This document shows, piece by piece, positions 9,444 to 16,683 of a stretch of 64,000 bases of DNA. The position numbers and the translations under genes are program-made. Positions within the stretch are counted from its first letter, which is position 1. Every line of letters starts with the position of its first letter. Below the pieces are notes generated by a model. The model was not told the origin of the DNA and did no database searches. It saw nothing but the letters and a program-made list of their open reading frames with translations. This DNA comes from Cyclobacterium lianum (GTDB taxonomy: Bacteria; Bacteroidota; Bacteroidia; Cytophagales; Cyclobacteriaceae), in the NCBI RefSeq assembly GCF_900143075.1, contig NZ_FRCY01000022.1, forward strand, positions 1,629 to 65,628, in the 5' to 3' direction.

Positions 9444-10487
9444 TCAGGAAAAAGTCAAATGCTTTTTGGCATGTTGCATGGCTTCGGCCGTGGTTTTCAC
9501 CCAGGCTACCTGATTTGGAGAAAGCAGCTCATTCAGCACCTTTTCCCGTTCCGGATCCTTCTTACCTACTCTCCGGATATAGACCGCCTCGACCCTTCCT
9601 GGAAATTCCCTGACGATCTCTGCATACAGTTCCGGATCATGCTGTCCACTGTCTCCTATTAAAAGGAATCGCTGCTGTGGAAAAAAATCCATCAGAAAGC
9701 GGATTTTTTCCAATTTGTGATCATGGTTGCCCCCACCGGATTTCCAAATGTTTTTCAGATTTACATGTGCATCCTTGAGTAAAATCGGCCCCCGGGGAAT
9801 TTTTCGGTACTCAAGAAAATCGCGGATAAGGTCAAAAAGATTCCAGTCGCTACTGGATACGTAATACACCGGATATCGACCCGCTCTAGTGATCAACTGA
9901 TAAAACTCACTCACCCCGGGAAATGGCCGTCTCGTATATGCATTTTTGGAAACGGACAACCACAATTTTTCACCCAAATTAGTGGCCTTGGAAATGATGA
10001 CAGTATCATCAATATCTGAAATTACCGCTCGTGGATAAAACGAATCGATGCGCCTCACCTTTCGCTCTACGTGCTCCTTTTCAGGTACCAGGCCCTCCTC
10101 GGGTATCAATGTCAGGAAGATGACATCTGATACCGTCTCTCCCTGCGATGGCAGGCGCAGCAATGACTCAAAAACCCCTTCCGAATCAGTGATCAGCACT
10201 TCTTCAAAGTTTCCCCACTGTACCCTGACCCTGGCGTCCGGCACACTACTGCCCGCATACCTGCGCAGTGTAGCCAATATATTCTGAAGTGCAGATTTCT
10301 TACTGGAAGGACGGCTCTGCCGGTAGGCTTCCACTACCCTGCCCTTCACCAGGACCTCAGTGCCATTGCTGAGTGCCAAAAATACTTCTAGCCTTAGCCG
10401 ATCGAGTTTACCGATCTTTTTTTTGATCTTAGAAAACGCATATCGAAAAGGCCATCCCAGCCACCTAAAAACAAATCCTGGACTCAT
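9444..10487 (-). CDS. App1-type phosphatidate phosphatase (DUF2183) family protein
   Basis: 347 residues. The C-terminal half carries the App1 catalytic signature: an HAD-like ISDIDDTV motif (DxDxT, about residue 158), then VYYVSSSDWN (motif II) and LIGDSGQHDPELY (motif IV). The N-terminal ~150 residues form a beta-rich domain common in this family. Yeast App1 dephosphorylates phosphatidate; bacterial members are assumed to act on phospholipids or related phosphates, not demonstrated here. The ATG lies 2 nt after the stop of the TolC gene, so it is very likely the last gene of the exporter operon. No signal peptide is evident, so it is probably cytoplasmic or peripheral to the membrane. Its presence in an export operon hints at a lipid-linked process. 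Confidence 0.85.
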   Translation of the reverse strand: MSPGFVFRWLGWPFRYAFSKIKKKIGKLDRLRLEVFLALSNGTEVLVKGRVVEAYRQSRPSSKKSALQNILATLRRYAGSSVPDARVRVQWGNFEEVLITDSEGVFESLLRLPSQGETVSDVIFLTLIPEEGLVPEKEHVERKVRRIDSFYPRAVISDIDDTVIISKATNLGEKLWLSVSKNAYTRRPFPGVSEFYQLITRAGRYPVYYVSSSDWNLFDLIRDFLEYRKIPRGPILLKDAHVNLKNIWKSGGGNHDHKLEKIRFLMDFFPQQRFLLIGDSGQHDPELYAEIVREFPGRVEAVYIRRVGKKDPEREKVLNELLSPNQVAWVKTTAEAMQHAKKHLTFS

Positions 10488-10489
10488 GG

Positions 10490-11884
10490 TCAGGGTACCT
10501 CAAAACCCAGGCCAGCAGCATTCCGGACTTTTGAAAAACCTATATTTCTCTTTACAAACAGGGAATTATTTACGAGTAGCGCATCAAAGAGGCTGGTTTC
10601 CCGGGCGTTAATTAAAAACAGGGAACTTTCTCCCATTTCAAATTTTGTCCGTTCACCTTCCAGCAGCCGTTCCAAACCGTTTATATTGGCCCGAAAAGTA
10701 GCCAATTGGTTGATGAGTACCTGAAAGGTGTTGAATTCCTGCTCCAGCTTGGCCCTGAGTTGCTGGTATTTTAGATCTCTCTTGTTATTGACCATGCTGA
10801 TTTTTGTTTTGGTCAAGCCCAATCCACCCCTTTCTTTTCTCAGGAGCAGGGGTGTGGAGATCTTCACACCAAACTTATAGTTATTTTCGAGAAAACCCAT
10901 TCCCTCCAGGCCTCCAAAAGTTTCGGTGAGAAAGTTATATTTGAGCTTCACCTCGGGTTTCAATTGCTCGGCTTTATACCTCCTTTCCACTTCCAGGTAA
11001 TTCAGATCATAATCGAGCAAACGCAACTCAGGATGGCTGGAAATAAGCTCCCTGAATGCATCAATTTGCGGAATACCGGTAGCATATTCAGCCAGCACCT
11101 GAGGATAAATGCCCGGTTCCAGGTACAGGGGATTCTGGTCATCGTCCCACAGAAACACATTTAACTCCTGTGTTCTGGCAAAGAACGTATTTTCCGCCTC
11201 CTGCAAGCTTATAGATCTATTCAATACCTGGGTATACGATTCTACCGTGTCAATTGCCGGCAAATCTCCCTGTTCAAAACTCGACTTGATCCCTTCAAAC
11301 CTGATGGAGGCCAGACGTAAACCTTCTTCACGAACCATCAGATCGGCATATGCTCCGGCCCAGCGCCAATAGGCGTCTGTAGCGTCCAGATACAAATCGT
11401 TCAAAGTTTGCTTTCTTTCTTCTTCCCTGGCAAGAGCATAAATCTTGGCCTGTTGCAGGGCCGCTCTTCGCTTGTCAATAAAAAGCCCCTTCCCCACATT
11501 TACCGCGGCACCGACTGCAAACAACCCATTTTCAGGCACGGTGTTTTCCGAGCTCAGATAGGTACCGGTGTTGCGTTCTACGGTACCCTGCAGCTCTACT
11601 CCGCCAACGGTGGGCACCAGGATACCGGCCTCCTGCTTGTTGTAATACTCGGTCCCCTGATATTGCTTTTCATCCAGGTTACCATACAGTTTGGGATCAA
11701 ACCCTCCTCTGGCCATCCGTATTTCCTGCCTGCCTAGTTCCAGGTTGAGTTCAGCTTGCCTGGCCACCGGATGGTAATCCCGAACCCAGGCCATAAAGTC
11801 AGTGTAATTGAGTGTTTCCTGAGCCTGAGAGCTTTCAATTTTCCCAAACCATACCAAACAAAATAGCATCAATATGTATTTCAT
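10490..11884 (-). CDS. TolC-family outer-membrane efflux protein
   Basis: 464 residues with an N-terminal signal peptide ending near ESSQAQE (about residue 21). The body is mostly long amphipathic helices with two related halves, typical of OEP/TolC proteins that form a trimeric outer-membrane barrel with a periplasmic tunnel; sequence such as GLGLTKTKISMVNNKRDLKYQQ is characteristic of the helical hairpins. It starts inside the end of the HlyD gene (4-nt ATGA overlap), implying translational coupling. With the upstream adaptor and ABC protein it would form a tripartite exporter spanning inner membrane, periplasm and outer membrane. Substrate unknown. No substrate gene (RTX, bacteriocin, small peptide) is visible next to it. 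Confidence 0.85.
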   Translation of the reverse strand: MKYILMLFCLVWFGKIESSQAQETLNYTDFMAWVRDYHPVARQAELNLELGRQEIRMARGGFDPKLYGNLDEKQYQGTEYYNKQEAGILVPTVGGVELQGTVERNTGTYLSSENTVPENGLFAVGAAVNVGKGLFIDKRRAALQQAKIYALAREEERKQTLNDLYLDATDAYWRWAGAYADLMVREEGLRLASIRFEGIKSSFEQGDLPAIDTVESYTQVLNRSISLQEAENTFFARTQELNVFLWDDDQNPLYLEPGIYPQVLAEYATGIPQIDAFRELISSHPELRLLDYDLNYLEVERRYKAEQLKPEVKLKYNFLTETFGGLEGMGFLENNYKFGVKISTPLLLRKERGGLGLTKTKISMVNNKRDLKYQQLRAKLEQEFNTFQVLINQLATFRANINGLERLLEGERTKFEMGESSLFLINARETSLFDALLVNNSLFVKRNIGFSKVRNAAGLGFEVP

Positions 11885-13236
11885 TTTTTCTGATTTTTCA
11901 TTTCTCTGACTTCTTTTAAAGTGTAATAGTCAGGTGGAAAACCATTCATCTGGCGCCATATTTCGTACCAGACCGGTACATCATTGAGCAGGGCGATACC
12001 GTCTGCCCCGGAGCCGATCCGCAATGCCTCCGGCCAGGGCTCTTCATCTGGATCCGGAACGACCAGCAGCCGGTATTGGTTATTGGCACTGGTGAAATTA
12101 TCAATGGCATATACCCTGCCTCCAAATGTACCATTGGAGAGCTGGGGCCAACCGGAAAAAACGATCGCCGGCCAGCCATCAAAAATAAACCTGATCTTAT
12201 TGCCGACCTTAACCAGAGGAAGGTCAATCGGATCAATGTACATTTCAACGGCCAGGGAATAATTTTGCGGCATGATGCTGACGATTTCGGCTCCTTCCTT
12301 GATCGTTTCACCAATACCCACCTGAATGGCCCTGGTCACATAGCCGGATTGTGGCGCCAGAACGTAGTACATTCCCGACCTTACCGTATAATTGGACAGC
12401 TCGTTTCTCAATTTGGTGACAGTGGCTTCCGCGTCATACTGGTTGGAAAGGGCAGAAAACTTGTCCGAATTGACCTTTGCCAGCTTGTCCTGAAAATCAT
12501 TGTCAATGGCATTGAGTTCGATCGTAGCAGTGATGACATCGTTTCTGCTGCTTAACAGCTTGTTTTCTGCACTGATCTTTTTTGCTTGTGATTCCTGTAG
12601 TTTGATCCTTCTCGCCTCAAGGTCGGTCAAGGATTTCAACCCTTCATTGTATAACGTCTCCATCCTTTCGTACTGGCGCTCTGCCACGGTCAGATTAACC
12701 TTCTCTGCTTCCAGCATGATACTATCGGACTCCACACTCAAATTGGCCTGTTGCAGTTTATTCAGTGCTTGTTCTTTTCTGAGCCTGTTGTTTTCGGCCA
12801 GCGCCTGTAACTGCCTTTCCTGCGCTTTGATTTTCTCCTCATACGACTTCACGGAGAGCTCCTTCGCATTTACCTGCAGCCTTGTCCTCTCCAGCAATTC
12901 TGGATCCATGTACTGGTCCTTTATTTCAGATATAAACAATATGGTATCGCCTTGCTGCACAAAATCTCCCTCCTGTACATACCATTTTTCAATTCTACCG
13001 GGTATTACCGAATGTACCGTTTGCGGGCGGTGTTCTGGCTTCAAGGCAGTGACCATTCCCTGCGAGCGAAAATTCTGGGTCCAGGGTAAAAAGAGAAATA
13101 CAAACCCTGCCAACAATATGTACAAAAGAACCCTCACACGCTTTCTGCTCTGATCACTGGGAATGGTCATGCGATAACTATCAAACAAAAAGGGGTTGAT
13201 ATACCCTTTTACAGAGTTTTTAGATATATTAAGCAT
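11881..13236 (-). CDS. HlyD-family membrane fusion (periplasmic adaptor) protein
   Basis: 451 residues. A short cytoplasmic tail is followed by one membrane helix (about 33-53), a biotinyl/lipoyl-like half motif (VIPGRIEKWYVQEGDFVQQGD, about 90-110), a long coiled coil (about 135-270), the returning lipoyl half (VLAPQSGYVTRAIQVGIGE) and a beta-barrel region. This is the standard plan of HlyD-type adaptors that link an inner-membrane ABC exporter to TolC. It begins 5 nt after the ABC gene and overlaps the TolC gene by 4 nt. The coiled coil is long, closer to type I secretion adaptors than to short RND adaptors. Substrate cannot be read from the sequence. Confidence 0.85.
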   Translation of the reverse strand: MLNISKNSVKGYINPFLFDSYRMTIPSDQSRKRVRVLLYILLAGFVFLFLPWTQNFRSQGMVTALKPEHRPQTVHSVIPGRIEKWYVQEGDFVQQGDTILFISEIKDQYMDPELLERTRLQVNAKELSVKSYEEKIKAQERQLQALAENNRLRKEQALNKLQQANLSVESDSIMLEAEKVNLTVAERQYERMETLYNEGLKSLTDLEARRIKLQESQAKKISAENKLLSSRNDVITATIELNAIDNDFQDKLAKVNSDKFSALSNQYDAEATVTKLRNELSNYTVRSGMYYVLAPQSGYVTRAIQVGIGETIKEGAEIVSIMPQNYSLAVEMYIDPIDLPLVKVGNKIRFIFDGWPAIVFSGWPQLSNGTFGGRVYAIDNFTSANNQYRLLVVPDPDEEPWPEALRIGSGADGIALLNDVPVWYEIWRQMNGFPPDYYTLKEVREMKNQKK

Positions 13237-13241
13237 GGCTG

Positions 13242-14954
13242 TTATCTTTTGTCGTTCTTTTTAAAATTCTCGTATTCATTAAAGTTGCCCTCAAAAACCA
13301 GGGATCCGGATTTTAATTCCAGGATTTTGTCCGCCCTGCGCAGGATCTTTTCATCTCTGGATACCACCACCATTGTCCAGGAGGCTGCAAACATATAATC
13401 CAACAAGGTCTGCACCTCGTCGTCGTTCAGGTAACTGAGTTCCTGCTCAAGCAAAAGCAACTTGGGATCGAAGCAAAGGCTTCTGGCCAGAATGATTTTA
13501 CTGATGTACGCATTGCTCAGATGCTTGCCCTCCGGCAGCAATACGGTATCCAGGTCATCTTTCAATTCGTAGATGAAATCCTTTAAGCCTACAACCTCAA
13601 GGATTTCCCGGATCTTTTGCTCAGAAACGTTATCGTTTCCTACCGTAATATTTTCGCGTATGGTGCCATGAAAAATAGACTGTCTGGAAAGGCTGTCGCC
13701 GATCATGGATCTCAATTTCTCGAGAGAAAGCGTATCCATAGGTAGTTTGTTGACGATGATATTGCCCTGATAATCCTCGATCAACCCGGCCATGACCTGT
13801 AAAAAGGTACTTTTTCCGGACCCGCTTTCTCCGGTGACCACAACTTTTTCTCCTGATTTTATTTCAACGTTGATTCTACTGAGGTTTGGCATTTTCTTGT
13901 CTTCGGGATGATAGGTCAACTCCCTGAAAACGTACGACAAGCCCTCCGCAGACTGTCCAAATGCCTTGTCTACGCCTTCGGATCTCTCAAGTTCCAGATC
14001 CATGATCAAGCCCAATTTCTCGGTCGCTGTCAGGGTATCGTACACCGTTTCCAGGCTCAATATCAGCTTTTCCACAGAATTGATTATCAGCACAATGATG
14101 ATTTCAGCTGCTACAAATTGGCCAATACTGATTTCATTATTCATCAACAGTATACTACCTGCCACTAACAGGGTGACAATGATGGCTGCCTTAAACCCAA
14201 TCATTACCTTGTATTGCAGGATCAGCACTGCAAAGTGGGAATTCCTGAAACCAACATAGTTGCTCACCAGTTTGTCTACCTTTCTGAAGGGAAGCGGTGA
14301 GAATCCGGACAATTTGAACGTTCCGAGGGTTCTGGCAATTTCCTCGAGCCAAAAGGCCAGCTCATATTTTGCGGTAGATTCCTTGAGACTTTCTTTCATC
14401 CCTTTGGGGCTGGTCAATTTGAAAATCAGATAGAGGATAAACACCAGTGCAAACGAAAAAATGATGAAAAAAGGGTGGTAGATAGACAGCAGTATCAGAC
14501 CAAAAAACACCTGAAGCGATGCCGTGCTAAAGTCGATCAGAATTTTGGACAGCCCCTTTTGCAGCACTACGGTATCAAAAAACCGGTTGACAAGCTCAGG
14601 TGGGAATTTACCACGCAGTGCTTCCGTCTTGATCCGTGGCAGGCGGTAAGCAAACTCCATGGCGGATTTTCCAAAGACCCGCTGTTGTAGTTTTTCCGTG
14701 AGATAAAGCTGACTGATCTGGAGGTAACCACCGAAGATCACTCCCAAGGCAACGATGACTACCAGCAATACCCAGGAAGTGGTCATCCTGCCCCCCAAAA
14801 TGAAATTCAGGATAGCTTGTATACCCAAAGGCAGGGAAAGGGACACCAGCCCATTCAGTATGGCATAAAAATAAATGGCATAAATCTCTTTTTTTTCATC
14901 CCTGAGCAGGCTGAAAAATCTTTTTAATGGCGTATTAATCAGATTTTCATTCAT
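13242..14954 (-). CDS. ABC exporter (membrane domain plus degenerate nucleotide-binding domain)
   Basis: 570 residues: a six-helix exporter membrane domain (about 20-310) and an ABC ATPase domain (about 345-565). Walker A is intact (GESGSGKST, K381). The rest is degraded: the signature LSGGQ is LSNAY (479-483); Walker B plus catalytic glutamate, normally LLLLDE, is LLLLEQ (E503, Q504); the D-loop is SYLN; the H-loop histidine aligns with arginine (R533 in VVVSRDE); and the Q-loop glutamine aligns with serine. There is no peptidase C39 domain. The reading frame is otherwise full-length and the flanking genes are intact, so this looks like a maintained pseudo-ATPase or nucleotide-gated protein rather than a dead gene. 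The ATG overlaps the end of the TetR gene by 8 nt. Ordinary ATP-driven export by a homodimer of this subunit is doubtful on these residues. Confidence 0.85.
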   Translation of the reverse strand: MNENLINTPLKRFFSLLRDEKKEIYAIYFYAILNGLVSLSLPLGIQAILNFILGGRMTTSWVLLVVIVALGVIFGGYLQISQLYLTEKLQQRVFGKSAMEFAYRLPRIKTEALRGKFPPELVNRFFDTVVLQKGLSKILIDFSTASLQVFFGLILLSIYHPFFIIFSFALVFILYLIFKLTSPKGMKESLKESTAKYELAFWLEEIARTLGTFKLSGFSPLPFRKVDKLVSNYVGFRNSHFAVLILQYKVMIGFKAAIIVTLLVAGSILLMNNEISIGQFVAAEIIIVLIINSVEKLILSLETVYDTLTATEKLGLIMDLELERSEGVDKAFGQSAEGLSYVFRELTYHPEDKKMPNLSRINVEIKSGEKVVVTGESGSGKSTFLQVMAGLIEDYQGNIIVNKLPMDTLSLEKLRSMIGDSLSRQSIFHGTIRENITVGNDNVSEQKIREILEVVGLKDFIYELKDDLDTVLLPEGKHLSNAYISKIILARSLCFDPKLLLLEQELSYLNDDEVQTLLDYMFAASWTMVVVSRDEKILRRADKILELKSGSLVFEGNFNEYENFKKNDKR

Positions 14955-15624
14955 CTTTTAAAGTTTTAAATACCCAATCAAAATAAAATCCTAGCTTTTG
15001 CTCTCCTACGAGTCCGGATTCGGTCATTTTGGGCATGTGCTTCAAGAAAAAAGCATGCAATAAAGTGGATTCTACCAATGTGGAGACCAGGGTTTTGGGA
15101 TAATTGTATTTGGGATTGATTTCGCTCACAATTGCTGCGATACGGTCGGTGAATCTATAAAATTGCTTGAAAAACCCACTGCTGTTTTCTACATCCACTT
15201 CCTTGGTTAAAAAAGCCTTGTATGATTCCTGCGTGACAAGCAAGCGCAAATTCGGGATGTCCATGTACTCGTTTTTCTCATAGACCGGCCCATCTACCAA
15301 TAGCTGAATCGCTATTTTCATCTTGTCCAGCGGATCGGGCAGATTAGACATACCGAATACCAGATTATGTTCCAGCCATCCCCAGTACCAATTGGTCAGG
15401 TAAACCAATAATTTATGTTTGTTTTCAAAATACCTGTAGATGGCAGCTTCTGTGCTACCTACTGTTTCCGAAAGTCGCTTGAAATTAAAACTTTCCATGC
15501 CCAAATGCACGATAAGAGCAGGACTTTCTCGGATAATTCTTTTACCCAGTTCTGAACTGAGGGGGTCCTTCAGGAATATTTCATTGTTTACGGGAACAAC
15601 AAAACGCGTTAAAATCTGTTCCAT
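14947..15624 (-). CDS. TetR-family transcriptional regulator, first gene of exporter operon
   Basis: 225 residues. The N-terminal HTH (about 38-75) reads FNFKRLSETVGSTEAAIYRYF, the typical TetR recognition helix; the rest is a helical ligand-binding and dimerisation domain without a recognisable ligand motif. It is the promoter-proximal gene of the operon and overlaps the ABC gene by 8 nt. TetR regulators in this position usually repress their own operon, and palindromes upstream fit that (see 15638-15689). The inducer may be the exported compound; this is inference. Confidence 0.85.
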   Translation of the reverse strand: MEQILTRFVVPVNNEIFLKDPLSSELGKRIIRESPALIVHLGMESFNFKRLSETVGSTEAAIYRYFENKHKLLVYLTNWYWGWLEHNLVFGMSNLPDPLDKMKIAIQLLVDGPVYEKNEYMDIPNLRLLVTQESYKAFLTKEVDVENSSGFFKQFYRFTDRIAAIVSEINPKYNYPKTLVSTLVESTLLHAFFLKHMPKMTESGLVGEQKLGFYFDWVFKTLKDE

Positions 15625-15637
15625 TCGATAAATGATA

Positions 15638-15689
15638 GTAAAACTTTACAAAGCAATATACGAGCAAACAAAAAGTAAGTTTTACTTAC
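15638..15689. promoter_or_regulatory. Candidate TetR operators upstream of the exporter operon
   Basis: Two perfect palindromes lie 14 and 51 nt upstream of the tetR start: GTAAAACTTTAC (15638-15649; arms GTAAA/TTTAC, 2-nt centre) and GTAAGTTTTACTTAC (15675-15689; arms GTAAGT/ACTTAC, 3-nt centre). They share the half-site GTAA. Placement between tetR and the next gene is that expected of autoregulatory operators. A clear -7/-33 pair was not found here. Confidence 0.55.
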
Positions 15690-15735
15690 AAGAAAAATTT
15701 TTCACTTTAATTGATTAATTGCCGGGGGCTTGTGC

Positions 15736-16119
15736 TTACTCACTTTCCGGTTCGTACCTGATTTTTCCCAGACCATACAAATAGAGTACCTTGGAAATAC
15801 GCAGCATCAGCGGTAGAAAAATCACATTAAAAAAAAGAACCGATAAGATATACACCATCAGTTCAGGATCGTCAAAAAACAAATTGAGGGCTACCATTAC
15901 CGCGATAAACAGCGCTACCGAAAGACCATAGCTGATATACATGGCGCCATAATAGAAGTCTGGCTCGGGGACCAATTCTACGCCACACTGAGGACAGGAC
16001 GAATTGACTGCTGTCAGTTTTCTGAAGCTGCTCATAGCAACCGGAAAGATATTTCCTTTTCTACACCTGGGGCACTTCCCTTCTATAATGGCCTTTGTCA
16101 GACTCTTTTTCTTTGTCAT
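15736..16119 (-). CDS. DUF983 family membrane protein
   Basis: 127 residues. Two CxxC pairs near the N-terminus (CPRC about 15-18 and CPQC about 41-44) form a probable zinc ribbon, followed by FYYGAMYISYG and two membrane helices (about 57-77 and 83-105), then a tail with YGLGKIRYEP. This matches DUF983, widespread in Bacteroidota and alphaproteobacteria with no established function. It lies 12 nt after the 67-residue gene and is probably co-transcribed with it. The next gene downstream is the divergently placed exporter operon's regulatory region. Confidence 0.85.
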   Translation of the reverse strand: MTKKKSLTKAIIEGKCPRCRKGNIFPVAMSSFRKLTAVNSSCPQCGVELVPEPDFYYGAMYISYGLSVALFIAVMVALNLFFDDPELMVYILSVLFFNVIFLPLMLRISKVLYLYGLGKIRYEPESE

Positions 16120-16131
16120 TGTCGTTGTAAG

Positions 16132-16335
16132 TTAACGGATCTCATCCAGGTCATAATCTTTGCCTTTGCCCCAGCGCAACAGCTCTTCCAATTCGTAATA
16201 TTCCAGCGTATCCAAATCCTTGACCCTAAAATTCTCCCGGCCGGTACGCTCCATCACCTGCAGCATTCGGATTTCCCCAAAATTAACGAGCCGGTATACC
16301 CGTCCTACCCTGATATTGTCAATGGCTAATGGCAT
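16132..16335 (-). CDS. Small conserved-type hypothetical protein (67 aa)
   Basis: 67 residues from ATG at 16335, not recognised as a named family. It is charged, has no membrane segment and reads like a small beta-barrel domain (VGRVYRLVNFGEIRMLQVME followed by an acidic tail). The close spacing to the DUF983 gene (12 nt), a full ATG-to-stop frame and protein-like composition support a real gene. Possible roles such as RNA or protein binding are guesses and are not claimed. Confidence 0.6.
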   Translation of the reverse strand: MPLAIDNIRVGRVYRLVNFGEIRMLQVMERTGRENFRVKDLDTLEYYELEELLRWGKGKDYDLDEIR

Positions 16336-16683
16336 AAGAATACATCGAGTTTTTTCTGATTTTGAATGTGATTAAAGAAAAACGACCCTCATGGGCAACT
16401 GCGTCCCATAAAAATTGTTCTTCGCAATCGTAAATTTCCGACACCCTTTTGGCATCGGCTATGGATGAAAACACCATATACCTGGTTTCCTGTTCCCGGT
16501 ATCGCCATAGCGGGGACCAGGCTCCCGTCTGCTAAATCAGGGCAACCGACGCAAAACCCCGGTCCCGAGCTGACAAAGGTATTATCATTCTTCATTTTTG
16601 TCATCTCTGATGCGCAAAAGTTATTTTGTGGCAATACCTTCAATTTCGCTGAGAATCTATTAATTTTGCAACTCATTAAAAAA
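16336..16683. other. Divergent intergenic region with serA promoter element
   Basis: 348 nt between the small minus-strand gene and the SerB-SerA gene. TAATTTTG at 16661-16668 matches the Bacteroidota -7 element on the plus strand; no TTTG is found 19 nt upstream. Transcription would start near 16675, leaving a leader of about 9 nt to ATG 16684 or 21 nt to ATG 16696. Frames open on both strands here have no protein-like features. Confidence 0.5.
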
